Source of the DNA: Tubiluchus corallicola | Lineage: Eukaryota; Priapulida; Priapulimorpha; Priapulimorphida; Tubiluchidae | Length of the DNA stretch: 60,000 nucleotides | Assembly (NCBI GenBank): GCA_030141605.1 | Contig: JAQGDQ010000042.1 | Span: 498,001-558,000 of the forward strand | Direction: 5' to 3' | Part shown: piece by piece, positions 1 to 11,988 of the stretch | Numbering within the stretch: position 1 is the stretch's first letter | Layout of the letters: each line of letters starts with the position of its first letter | Position numbers and translations under genes: made by a program | The notes under the pieces: generated by a model | The model's database searches: none | The model's input: only the letters and a program-made list of their open reading frames with translations | What the model was told of the DNA's origin: nothing

Positions 1-3000
1 GGTTTACTAATGTCGATGCCCCATTGCACAGGTCATGCTTACAGCCGCATATCTCAACATTCAACGTGTAAGTTGGTGTCTTTTCGGCACGTGACACACA
101 GTTTCCTTCTTCTATTTCATTGAATAGGTCTATATCATCTTGAATCTTCTGCCGTCTTTCGTCCTCTGTTAGTGAGCTGATAAAATAATAATTATAAGAT
201 GTGTATCACTACATCGATAACATTTTTGTCTGCATGTTTAAAGCTGATCAAACAGAAGAATAGTAGCCAATGGATATCAGCTAAACTTGCTGGACATCAA
301 AAAGTGACAAAAGGAAAACAATTGCTCAGTATGCATAGCAAAATGTAAGTGAAATAACTCATTACCTAACATAAACTTAGGCAACAATGTAGTAAGTTAC
401 AGATTTGTGACGCTATTAGTCTATTATATAGGTATTAAATAAAACAATGCTTTCACAATATAAAACAATAGCCTTATATAAATTAATCAGGTTGAAGCAG
501 CAAGAGCCATCGTTGACTGTCCTTTCATTAAACGAAAAATATATGGCATAAATCTTTTGAGATCTATACCTTGTTCATACTTTGAACAATCTTTTGTTTG
601 TACTTACGTTTTATCTACTTCCTCTAGCAAAGCAGAACGAATTTCTTTACCAAGAGACTGAGTATAGCACATTCGTTTATAGTACTGATCATCTCTTCCT
701 ATAAAAAGAGTAAAGTTTTTAGACATAATTTCTTTTGCACTGACTATCTATCAGTACTTTCATAATTGTTGGGGTTCCAGCAAATTTACAAGCTATCTTA
801 CATAAACGGTTCCTAGAGAGAAATAGTTGAAACGAAAATTGGAACACCCAAATCGACGTTTGCCCTACCAAAACATTGTCAACCTACACTACCTTGTGTA
901 TTATTTCTATGAAATTATTTAAAAAGTTATAGAAATTGTCAACTGGACAAAACTTTGGGCATGCTGCAACCTACAATTTTGAAAAATAAACAAATTAGCT
1001 TCTTATTTATGGATGTAAATCTGTATATACATATTGTTATATAAGTCATTATAACCTCATACATGTGTCATACGCACAAGTTTTTATACCATTTTTAATA
1101 TTTTTTATTACACCTCCCGAAGAAAGTTGCCTGGTGAAAATCGGAAGCAGGGAATTTTGATTTATTTGCAGGATTTTAAAACTGATCACAAGTTACACAT
1201 GAAAATCACATTTTATTTGACATAAAAAATACTTGTTTTCTACTAAATCTATTGTATGCGGAAAAATACATGTTAAAATGCTATAAATTAAAATTTTTTG
1301 AATTCTCGTATAATGTACCTTACATGCAATTTTCAGTTTTTTTAGTTATATTGTGAAGCTCACTTTTGCTACTCACCGCTCCACGAATATTTTGCTTTGA
1401 TACAATATAGGCAGTTGTGTCCCTGGTCTATGAGATTTCTTTTATCACTAAACGGATCTTTACAACATGGCGAAGGATTCCTACATCCAGGAGTGACGGA
1501 GTTGTCTTCAGAAGTGTTTTCTGGCCGGAGAAGCGCTGTTTTGTCGCTAGATCCACATGTATAGCAAGCAAGTTCAGCAAAGGAAGCTAAACAGAAATGA
1601 TTAAATTTAGTTAAGAATTTACATTGTGAATTTAGAAATCTTTGAAAGTGTTAATAATTTACAATAACCTAAAGATTGTAGGGGGGAATGGATGGAATCG
1701 TTCATTGGATAAGTTTTAGGTTAAAGATTGAAGTAATTGTACTAGACATTTGTTATAAAAAAATCAATAGCTGCGTGTTACAATACAAAATTAGTGCTTG
1801 TGTTATCAAGTCATAAAACTAGTATGACAAATTAGCATTCAGTGGTTTTTCTGTGATTTTTGTCTTTTTTCACATCTAAAAAGATTTTGCAGGTGAACTG
1901 AAACACAACGAGCCATTTCATTTCTTCATTGTGAGACTTTTGTTAGTTTTACTTTTTTGTTCAAAAATTTTAAGGAATATGTCACCAAGCAGAAAAGCAA
2001 GAAAAACTCGTCACAAGCCTTCATAGTTTGTGGACTGTGGGATGCCAGCAAAAATTACAAACCATGGAATTGTAAAGCAAATAAAGCAAGTGCTGTTTTT
2101 TATATACTTTTCGTTCATATAGAGTACAGTACAGCCCTGAAATTATTTTACCATCCCTTCTCTTAAAATCTATTTTTATTGCACTGTGTGATTTATTTTA
2201 TTGTATACTCCGCAGATGACCCGTATTTTATGTAAAATAAACAAAATAAAATTCACTTAATTGACAAGCACAACCTCCCTTTTGAACTGCACACCAGTAG
2301 TTTCCCATTTCATGCTGCCATGGGAAATCATTAGCAAGCAGGTTCAAAAGGGTGGTTTGCATTTGTTATATTTTCACACCACATACCTTTCAAGCTAAGA
2401 CTTTTGCATGAGAGATTTAATTACCTTTAAATATTTGCATTTGGGGTTGACGCAAAACCCTGGCTTAAAAATCACGATGATTGAAAGTGTAATAGCGCTG
2501 AAATACTTATTAAAAAACAACAACCAGTAATAATTGGCATCCAGCTACTTAGAACTACATTATCTATAGCTACGGTATACTTGACAGCATCCATACGGAT
2601 TGATAAAGCCAAAGAGACTAGATTGATGGACTTAATATCAGCATATTGCCATGACAGAACTAATGCTTCATCACTTCAACATCATACAGTATGTCATTGT
2701 TTAATGACTCCCCGTTATAGGACGTTTCTTTTTAACGGCGCTGATCTTTTGATACCTTTTATTCACTTAACAGTGCATGTTTCAATTTAACAATGATTTT
2801 TTTGGCCTTCAAGTGATGAAATTTTGTTCGCTGCACTCGCCCTATTAAACAAAAATCACGGTAATAATTTGCCCTACTAAGCAGTGATAGGCCCCCAATG
2901 ACCATTCATTTCTGAACACTCACTTATTGCTATAGTGCTTGCCCACGAGCCTAGAGATGAAGGCGAAATTAAGAAGTGGGACAAGATGGTGCTAGTTAAT

Positions 3001-3637
3001 CCTTAGTGTTGAAAAAAAGTTTTAGCAGAAAAAAGAGACTACGCAACCAACGCTAGATTTTTTTGTAAAAAGCACAAGCATAAAAAAAAGTAAGAACTGG
3101 AACAATGCGATCAATCAGAAGAAGATACATCTACGCAAAAAAGTGTCAAAATGTTTCAAATTTGAATTTTCACTGCAAATTTTGGTTCTCTTTAGTATTA
3201 GTTAAAAACTGTCAGAAATAAACGTCATAAAGTGTTTGATTTACGGGCCAAGTATTATTAATTTTTGTCCGGCAAGGTAACTGAGAGTTTTGCATAGCCA
3301 GACATTATTGACTTTTGTCCTGGCAACTTAGTGAGCCCTCTTATGTAGGCCAAGCATGATTGATCTTTGAGTGGGTAATCGCAACTAAATACTTATACAT
3401 TGTTTTCTATGGAATGCATTATTTCACATAACGACGCGTTTTGCTAGAACACATTAGCGTCGTTAAGCGAGGACTTACTATATTACATACACATGATACA
3501 GCAGAAATACTACTACCGGCTATATAGCCAACTTGGCATACAACAACTAATCCGCTAAACGGGCAATTATTATTACCTGCAAGACTGGCACAAAAAACAA
3601 GCACCAACAATGTAACATTCATCGATGTAGTAGTCAT
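1..3637 (-). CDS. Ly6/Quiver-like secreted cysteine-rich protein, gene A (3' end outside window)
   Basis: I assembled this from splice sites. Exons are 3577-3637 (start codon and signal peptide MTTTSMNVTLLVLVFCASLA), 1377-1586, 608-698 and 1-176 (continues off the window). Intron phases are 1, 1 and 2, and every junction keeps the frame. The mature part opens with CYTCGSSD, then a single Cys, CCKDPF, a CLYC motif, MCY, NC, and closes with ICGCKHDLCN. The final CxC...DLCN and the opening CYxC are hallmarks of three-finger Ly6/uPAR domains, and CYxCxS...C(C)xDPF is typical of the Quiver/Sleepless branch. A charged stretch (EDERRQKIQDD...) precedes the last cysteines. The C-terminal anchor, if any, lies off the window. 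The nearest relative in the window is gene B at 9182, which has the same exon phases and 12-Cys spacing. Known Ly6 proteins are GPI-anchored or secreted modulators of channels and receptors; the role here is not known. Confidence 0.75.
2268..2371. repeat. imperfect hairpin in intron 1 of gene A
   Basis: The left arm CAACCTCCCTTTTGAAC is matched in reverse complement by GTTCAAAAGGGTGGTTTG. An inner pair TTTCCCAT/ATGGGAAA completes a stem of about 100 bases. The core CCTCCCTTTT recurs twice in tandem near 7603-7640. It is probably a small foldback repeat. Confidence 0.5.
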
Positions 3638-4144
3638 ATTTCTCGTGATTTATTGTCAGCTACTTATAATTATCAATTTTTTGCACAAAACCCCTGTATA
3701 AAGTAAGAAAACGACCTCCAATGCTCCACCTTCCTGCTGGCTATTATCCTTTACCAGTCCGATCTAACCGATAACTACATGCTAGGCTAGCAAGCCTCTG
3801 TTCTGAGACTATCTCAACAATGTCTCATGTTTCAGCCAGACAATTACACTAATCAGCGACTTTCAGGGTTTTGTTACATTTCTTGGAAAACTCGGATTTT
3901 ACCTTAAAACTTGAACAAATAACTTATAAAGCTAGTGTATTTTGGAAAAAAATGCAATGTATTTCTTATGTTGCTAGGCATTTTTATGATTTTAAGTTGA
4001 CACTGACTTTATTTGGGCATCCTATATTTTCCTTCTCTATAAAGGAAAATATTATTGAAACCTACTAGCTAGTCAATAATCACTGGCAATAAAGTTTGTA
4101 TAATTAGATAGATGTGTTCTTATAACGTTTTAATATATGGTAAA

Positions 4145-4290
4145 TGAATGTAGGTAAAAATGGCACAGAATGACAACTGGAAAAGTATGTAAAACAGCAC
4201 AAACCAAAATTACGCAGAAAAAATAGCACAGGAAAAAATGGCATAAATGGAAAAGTAGGTAAAAATGGCACAGAAAAATGGCGCAATTAG
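4145..4290 (+). repeat. degenerate short tandem array, unit like GTAAAAATGGCACAG
   Basis: Several diverged copies of a 13-15 base motif (AAAATGGCACAG and variants GGCATAA, AGCACAG) run head to tail. The same motif occurs in the opposite orientation at 5715-5825, so the two arrays face each other across the hAT miniature element. Confidence 0.55.
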
Positions 4291-4413
4291 TATGTGTTTA
4301 GGGTTAGGGTACAGTGATGGATAATTATTTAGTTATTTTTACCTCTGCCAAGGAAGTTATACTTCAACACAGTTTGTTTGTCTGTTTCTTTGGTTGTCTT
4401 TGTCTATTATGAC

Positions 4414-5182
4414 CAGGGTGCATAAGATTATAGATATGTATAAAATAAATAAAATAGCTTATTTTATGGATTTTTGAAATTTTATTTTATGGATATCAAT
4501 AAAATAGAAATAGACTATATCTGGAACGACATGCCCAGGGGGAAATCAATTAAAAAGTAAAAACAGGAGTGCTTGAAACGTGTTTTTAAACACGCAGGAC
4601 TTAGTTTTAATTTTATCGGTTTCATATCACTTCAAATTTAATCAAATTTTACGAGACAATGCCTTGTAATTCATCACTTCAGTTCAAATAATTCGTCTAT
4701 TTGGTACGAATGTAGCAGAATTCCCTCTAGGCTGAAGTTTCCGATCCAATGCCTGTATTCAGTTTTGATTGCCTATTGCTTTGCACCTTCTTTTTCTTCC
4801 TTTCCGAAATGTAAACAAAACAGACACTCTACAGAGAGTACGTCTCTGGTGGCTGAGTTTCTCACAGCTATTTTCAGACCGAACTCCAGCTCATGCTTTG
4901 GTTGAAACTTCGCCATCTTGATAACAAAAAGACAATCAGAAAAAAAAACAATGTAAAATAGCAAATCCGGAAATGCGCTTTTGTTGGTTTGTTTTCTTTC
5001 TCTTTCTCTCCTTCTAACGTTCGTTTTCAGTGTTGCCAATGCTTACAACTCGTTACTTTGTACAAAAATCACAAAAAAAATATTTTTTTATTTTATGCAT
5101 TTCTTATTTTATGGATTTTTCAAATTTTATTTTATGGATTTTTGGTCTTATTTTATGGATATCCATAATCTTATGCAGCCTG
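4414..5182. mobile_element. hAT-like miniature element with perfect 8-bp target duplication
   Basis: The left end CAGGGTGCATAAGATTATAG and the reverse complement of the right end (CAGGCTGCATAAGATTATGG) form terminal inverted repeats starting with CAG, as in hAT elements. The flanks carry an identical 8-bp direct repeat, ATTATGAC, at 4406-4413 and 5183-5190. Subterminal repeats CCATAAAATAAAA occur in both arms. The interior keeps a remnant of a transposase zinc-finger segment (4773-4916). Confidence 0.85.
4773..4916 (-). pseudogene. remnant of transposase N-terminal zinc-finger segment
   Basis: A 47-codon open segment starts MAKFQPKHELEF and includes the pair SVECLFCLHFGKE. A CxxC followed by an aromatic and FGKE resembles the BED-like or TTF-like finger at the start of many hAT transposases. 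It sits inside the miniature element bounded by terminal repeats and ends at a stop, so it cannot encode a full transposase. The family assignment is inferred from the motif and the context. Confidence 0.45.
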
Positions 5183-5714
5183 ATTATGACAGTAAGCATA
5201 TTACGCTAAAACTATACAACAGATTTCCAAGAAACTTTGGAGAAAGGCACGGGTACAGGGTGCCAAAATAGGAGTATTTTTACCGTTCTTTTTTCTCAAA
5301 ACTTGATCGAACACCACATACAAAACGTGGAGGTCTCAGAGGAAATACTTAGTACTTATTTTTTGTTATCTCCACTGGACATACGAGTTAGTTCCAGTTC
5401 CATTTCGAGAAATTCTCGCTTGGATTACTATCGACAAAATTAATGGTTAAAAAAGGAAGATAAACACCATGTGGAACATTCGTGCATTATTGAAATCTAT
5501 TTAATGAAGAAATATTTGTGTCTTTTGCTAGTCTATATAATACCAATGCTTGTGCATATTTATATGTTTGCTTCTTTGTCTCTGGGTAAAATGTTTTAGT
5601 CGAAAAATAGACGAACAAGTATAAGGTTGATCAGCTTTGGCAGAGATCTGCTTCCTTTGAGCGCAATTGTAGTTTTATGGAAATCAACTGTATCAAATTA
5701 ACGTATGTGACATC

Positions 5715-5825
5715 TTTTCCTACGTTTATGTTTCTGCCATTTTACCTGTGCCATTATTTTCCTGTGCTGTTTTTCCCGTGCCATTTTTACCGTGCCGTTT
5801 TCACCTGTGCCATTTTTACATGTAC
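5715..5825 (-). repeat. degenerate short tandem array, inverted partner of the 4145 array
   Basis: Repeated CTGTGCCATTTTTACC-like units are the reverse complement of the array at 4145-4290. Together with that array they form a loose inverted pair about 1.5 kb apart, enclosing the hAT element. They may be subterminal repeats of an older element into which the hAT copy inserted. Confidence 0.5.
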
Positions 5826-5830
5826 TAACA

Positions 5831-8800
5831 AATGCGTCGACTTAAGATCTCTTACATGGCAGAAAAATATCGTATCGACGTGTCAAGGTCAGAAGTGGTC
5901 CTGACAAGCCACTGTCATGTCAGTGCCTAGTTTTCTGCAGGATTACTGCTGTGTTTATCTGTCTTGAGAGCAGATTACTTTCATTGTAGAATTTGCATGA
6001 CCTAAGTCTAGCCTACGGTAGACGTAATTGGCGTAAGGTGGTGATGGTGTGTCTAGTTCATTAACAGCTCCACCGCAGCTCCGCCCACAATTGCAATGAC
6101 AATAAAGAGATCAGCACTAATGCTGCCTGCATATTAGCTTACATCCAAGTTAACCTGGTTTACATTTCGTTTCGAAGTAATTTGGGTTTCTATGTGCTAT
6201 CTTAAACATTGTCCTTAAACATTTAGACATTAAACATAAATTTATACAACGTAGAAACTAATGGTTCATTTTTCATTTTTTGGGCGTTGCAGATTCGAAA
6301 TTTTCTCCTTGTAACCGGTTTCCCTCTTGTCTTTGGAGTTCTTTTCCCAAAGACGTATCGCGAGTTCATTACAACTTTACAGATAAAGAACCGCATAAAC
6401 GGAAGGTATTGAGCTTGCATTTTATTAAGCCTATACTATGTACAAAGATTTTTCTCTGTGCAAAAACGTTTTGTCACATTAGACGTCCTAATCTCTTCCA
6501 AGATTATTTATATGCTAAGCACGGTACTTTAATACTCTGTTCGCCATATAATCAGGAATCAGTGAATCTGTGCCAGTCACGCAACTAGTCAGATTAGTAA
6601 ATCGCTAAACAGCCCGCCTGTAGTGGCCATTCAGCCACATGTTTTCTAACCAAATCCATTAGAAACCAAACTCTTGTTTTGTTTTGTACCTTTTGTTTTT
6701 AACTTTACATTTTTAACTTGTAAATAATTAAAGACAAACAGCTTCTGGGCATGGTTTTATTACTATTTGCATTCAATACTGTGGGTCACAATTTCTCCAG
6801 CTACAATCTGCACTGTGCGGGTTACTTCACAGGTAAATTCGTCAGAGGTTAATTTGATTGTTTCCACGTTTTTTAGTAATTTAGCTAAATTATGTACTCC
6901 GTTGGAATTAAGAAGACAATTCGGAAATGAAAGAAATCAGTGGAAGCAAAGTAAATTATTCGTCTTTACTAACAAAAGGAAGTGTGCTTTCTGGTGTGCT
7001 CTTTATTATTTAAATAGATGGTAATAATTAGTTATCCTTAAAAACTCTCAGTTAGGTTGCCATCTTTTTAATAATTTTGTCGGTATCCTAGGTTATGCAG
7101 CTGATGTCGCTTTGCTAAGTCCAATTCTGACTACCCTAAATGGATGTTAAATATTTGTGTGAAATATCCTAATGGATTATTTTCGATAAAATTCGTGCTC
7201 CGTGCTAGTAGTCATACAATCGTAAATGGTGAACCTCTAAAGTGGTATAATAACGTGACTCCTCTTGGTCATAAATTGTATCATGATTTGACTGCACATG
7301 CTCATCTCTCTTGCTTCTGATGTTTTGTAGAACAAACTTTTTAACTTTCTTGAAGAAAAATTTTAAAAAAACGCTGTAATATGAAATCTGCGGCAATTGT
7401 AACAATAAACACATTAGTATGAAAAACGCCAGGCAAAGATCCGCGGACTTTATGCAGTAACTGAGTCCCGAGACTGGACGCGGATCCATCACTATAATTT
7501 CTAAAACTGAGACGCGGATTACTTCGATTAGCATGTTTAATTAGCACAGTGAGGGCTTGTTGTGCGTAAAGTTAGACATCGGGAGACTCTTGATTTTAAT
7601 GGTAACCTCCCTTTTCTGGTTAACCTCCCTTTTCCCCTTAACCACGAACTGCGATAGCAGTGACATAGAAAATCCCTATACATACCTTTGCTTAGATCAA
7701 TTTAGAGGAAGCTAACAGAAAAATGCCCCTTGAACGCGACTACTACAGAAGAGAAACAATGCCAACTTTCTTTTATTAATGTTATGAAGTCCAAGATTGC
7801 GAGATTTTTGTTGAAATTTTATTTTTGTTTGTACACAGGTAGATCTACAACTATTAATTTTTAACCGCTCTTTTGTAATATTCTGAGACAGGTAAACACC
7901 ATAAGTAATGATAAGCACAACGCAGAAAATTCGCAAGCATTTGGGTACGATTCGAAATGATGGCCAAAAATGCAGTTTATGGGCTCTGAAGAATGGCACC
8001 CATTTTTTGGGTGTTGAAGGGCTATAATCCTTAACTTTTAAAGTCATTTTTGCACAAAAATCCCACGAGGTAGTGACATAAGGACGCAAATAAAGAAGCA
8101 TTCTAAATAGCAATGGCGGATCATCGGTGAAGAAAAATACGAAATACAGTTGCATTAATTTAAATTCTGTTTCTAAAAACAGTCTCCACTTTCAATTTAC
8201 GATTTTTTTAATTCTTTTAAAATCGATATACTTATCATAGGAAATGGAAACTAATTCTCTATTACATAAAATGCATCGACTTAAACAATTGGTGACCAAA
8301 GCAGTGGTGTATAGTAGTTTTGTAAGTAATTATACTCGGTAATTATTGGCAGATTTCTATTGAGTGCTTTCCCATCTATTATAACGTCATTATTAGTGTA
8401 CAGTTTAGCTTAATTACATATATTGCTTCTAAAACTTTAAGACTATTTTAAACAAATATTAAACAACTAGTACAACAGCTACTTACAATTTTTATTTATT
8501 TCATATACTTGGCACGAAATAAAGCTACTACCAATATCCAGATTAACAATGTGAGGCAAATTTTCCTGTTGCTATTCCATTTTGTGGGTCGTTTCTGTAA
8601 CAAGCAGTAGAAATTGCACATTTAGTTTAAAATACATAACTGTACGTAAGTGCAGCTTGTTGAAAGGAAAATACAACAAAAATTTTCTGCAAAACTTTAA
8701 TTGTAACAACTACTTTTTTCAGCATTGATTTTTATTGTCATTTTAGTTGAGTCACTTAGCTGAGGCGATTCATATCCTTTCACGTCCTTAATTCATGTTC

Positions 8801-9101
8801 TGGTGGCTTTGCAAAAATCCCGAATGCATACAGTTTCAAAAAACTGGTTCAGTTTTTGGCCATTCAATTAAGATTATTTATGTATGTATGACAATCAAAC
8901 TGTTAACTTTTTATTAGACATGATTTTCATTACATTATTTCGTTGCATAGAAAAGTACATACATTGCAGCCAATCGAATAAATCATTGGGGGGGGGGCGT
9001 GGTGAGTACACCAATGTAATGCTCAAAAGGTTACGTGATGCATACTTAAATCTACCCACCCGTATCGGTCAGAATTTGTTTTGTTTGGCGTCCATTTGTT
9101 A
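5831..9101. other. intergenic sequence between the two Ly6-like genes, no gene recognised
   Basis: Short ORFs occur (the longest is 147 codons on the minus strand at 7712-8155), but none shows a domain or consistent splice context. Two tandem GGTTAACCTCCCTTTT units lie at about 7601-7640 and a G10 run at 8988-8997. No terminal repeats were found. Confidence 0.5.
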
Positions 9102-9112
9102 GCGCATGCGCA
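9102..9112 (+). promoter_or_regulatory. NRF1-type palindromic site upstream of gene B
   Basis: GCGCATGCGCA is a full match to the NRF1 palindrome. It lies 70 bases upstream of the gene B start codon in an otherwise AT-rich stretch, a usual place for a core-promoter element. Function is inferred. Confidence 0.45.
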
Positions 9113-9181
9113 GTAGGAACCACACACCTGGTTTGATTTACCTGAGTGGAATTCTCGCGGCGGACATGATTTAAAGTCAGT

Positions 9182-11988
9182 ATGACGTTAATTAACGTGC
9201 ATCGATATATATTCTTCGTTGCAGTTGTTACTGGTACGAGAGTTTTTATATCTTTCGGTTGTGTGCATGCGCTCAGATCCAGGAAGTTTTATAATCAAAA
9301 AAACAGTTTGTGTATACATCTCATAAATCTAGGCGTGGTTTCAGGCGCTTATAGCATTCTCTTCAAGAATATGAGATTATAGGACCTAACTAACGTTTCA
9401 CTTGAAGAGATTTTATGGAGCCGACTGACCTGTTTATAGGATCTAATTTATAGTACTGTAATAATAAATCCACTTAACTCATTTCATACAGTGGCTTAGT
9501 TGTTAGTGTGCATATAACATAGTGGTCATATGCATATAAGCATGTAGTGGGAGTAATGTGATCAATTGTTTCACGTTTGTCATTTTTTGGCAGTTATACT
9601 GGGTACACGATTAACACAAAATTGCAAGTTCTGGCTATATGATAATTATAATACAATCTAATTGTTTACATACTTTTTATACTTGTTTCAGTTGTTGTAA
9701 GCCAGCAATATGGCGTCCGAGATCAAGGCACCTTGTTTGGTCGAAGAACTCGCTGTTATGCTTGTGGTTCAAGTGAAATGACAAGCTCAAAATGTGGAAA
9801 ACGTGAAATTCCCACTGGTATTCCTTGCTGTGCTGATCCATTCAACCGTTCAAGTATAGTAGCAGCACTCAGAGAGGGAAGCAAGACAGGAGATGTTGGA
9901 TCTGAAGGCATAGAGGAGGAATGTGATTATTGTCTGAAGGTCAGATATACTTGGAGGTGTAAGTACTGTGATTCGCTGATCAAAACCATTCTCTCTTCTC
10001 TTTGTATTAAAAAATATACTAGATTCTGTTGACTCAGTGTTGATTTTAGATGACAGTGACACTAATGCTATAGACTGTACTAATAACAGTGTGATATTAT
10101 GCATAACATGGTGACATCTGTTGACAAGAGCTTAAAAAGCAGTATAAGTTAGTGCCCGTTAATAAGATAATTAAAAATTATAGATCTGACATCTTTACAT
10201 CTAATGCAATGAATAATGCATCATCTAATGTACTGGCCCAAATCAATATCAGTGGGAACTGGATAGAAGATACAGGTGTGTCTTCTGCTTTTATGTTATA
10301 CACATAGAATTCGTAAATCGTTGGATTATCAATAAGACTTGTAAAAGTCCTATTATACACAAAGATTGCTTTGTTGTATGGAGAACAATGTTTTTAGCTC
10401 TTTTGTTTTGTTGAGTAAGAATTATTTTTTGGCATTATGTAACTATAACTTCTAAATTGATGAATTTGATATTTCTCCAACATGTCCAACATTGCACAAA
10501 TTGAAACTTCCCTGTTGAGCATTGAAGTTTAAGAACTTGTTTTATCCAGTGCAAGCCTTGTCATCTGTAATCCTTCCACGGTGTCAGTTTACATAATTAT
10601 ATATATTTTTGAAATGGTTGTTTCATCATTTACTGCACTTGAAATTTCTTTCTAACTGATGATTTCTTTTTCACTATGTGACTTTCTATTGCTACTTCAC
10701 CAACTTGAAGTTGCACACAAGGAAGTTAAGACTGGTGAAAAATAATATATATAACCAATAGTGTCTCTGATGTTTTAACTTTTAAATGAAATGTTTTTAC
10801 TGTTGAATATTTAACTTTTAAAGAAATGTTTTTACTATTGAATATAGATCTCTAGCAACATTGAGTAAGCCAGAGCAAATATTTTCATTTTTGTTGTAGT
10901 CAACTTAACCAGTCTTTTTGGACCAAAGTGTATTCATAAATGACTGACATGAACTTTCATTCGCAATTTGTCATACTGCACATAAAGTACTGTCAATGTC
11001 AACTTTTGTAATTATTTCGTCAAATCTGCACTGTAGATTCTTTTACTATTTTAATTGCATTGTGATATTTATGTTACAGACTGATGAAAATTTTATACAC
11101 TAATCTTTTTAATGGTTCTCTGTTAATTTTTAGGGAGACGTCCTGATGTGTTTGTAAGAAGATTATGTTACAATAGCCGCTTACAAACATCGGTAAAAAC
11201 TATAGAAGGGATTCTCAATGTTAGATACAATGCGGACAAGTGGTGGCCGTAAGTAAAGTACTAATACCTACTACCTATTAATGTTGGTGGTTCCATGAAT
11301 CTGCAAAGTTATCAAAGACGATCAGTGCAGGCAGATGTAACTGTGGTACTGATTGTTTTATGTTGATGTACCTGGATTTCTATCTAGTAGAAATATCGAA
11401 ATACAGTACACCATTATGTGTGTTACTGAACTACTTTATTTGCAATGCGTTCTGAGGCATTAATAAATAACACTGATAACTTTTTAACAAGTGAGAATTA
11501 GTACCTAAATTAAACACCAGCATAAATCCTAGAGTATGTTTGATTCTTCTATTGTGTGGGAAATCCTCATTTTCAGCTCATCAGTCTGTAGTATCACATG
11601 ACCATTTCAAAAAAAATGAGTCAGCATCTCATTGACATCTCTTGGCCAAGTACTATGTTTCGAATACCTATCACTAGTAGCAGAGCTAGAGAAGGCTTAC
11701 TCTGCATAGTCCAAAAGTAGGATTAATCACACGTACTGTACCTAAATAAAGTATCTTGTTTACAGTGATACAAGCAGAGAAGACAGATGGAAATCGGATC
11801 GGTTGAGAAGAGATAAAGATGCATTAGAAGCAGGCAAGTGTTTGAAAAAACGCGAGGAAACAGCCAGTCATGATTTGTACATCGAAATATGCTCATGTTT
11901 TGGAGATTTGTGTAACATAGCTGTTCATTGCAGGATTTCACTTATTGTTATGGTTGCGTCCCTCTGCATTACTTTCTTCAGATTGTAA
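9182..11988 (+). CDS. Ly6/Quiver-like cysteine-rich membrane-anchored protein, gene B
   Basis: The gene model has four exons: 9182-9233, 9692-9958, 11134-11248 and 11766-11988, with intron phases 1, 1 and 2 and 218 aa. Residues 1 to about 21 form a signal peptide (YIFFVAVVTVVV core). The cysteine domain runs from CYACGSS (39-42) through KC, CCADPF, CDYC, LCY and KC to ICSCFGDLCN near residue 194. A hydrophobic tail (ISLIVMVASLCITFF) at the extreme C-terminus would suit a GPI-anchor signal or a single membrane segment. The fold call (three-finger Ly6/uPAR, Quiver/Sleepless-like) rests on the CYxCxSS opening, the CCxDPF motif and the CxC...DLCN close. The domain is longer than a classic Ly6 domain because of charged insertions. 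Gene A shares phases and cysteine spacing, so the two are duplicates in divergent orientation. The splice donor of exon 2 could alternatively be two bases earlier, but only the chosen one keeps frame and matches gene A. Confidence 0.8.

Noticed and set aside
4297-4312. TTAGGGTTAGGG-like telomeric motif
   Set aside because: Less than three units and not in an array; expected by chance.
6280-6588. 102-codon plus-strand ORF
   Set aside because: Cys-containing but with no recognisable Ly6 spacing and no flanking exons; a minus-strand ORF overlaps it.
6751-6831. Signal-peptide-like ATG segment ending at a phase-1 donor (CAG|GTAAAT)
   Set aside because: It resembles the first exons of genes A and B, but no cysteine-rich exon follows before gene B.
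7712-8155. 147-codon minus-strand ORF between the two Ly6-like genes
   Set aside because: No domain, no biased composition and no splice context; plausible as a chance ORF.
8988-8997. G10 run considered as a G-quadruplex
   Set aside because: A single homopolymer without the spaced G-tracts needed.
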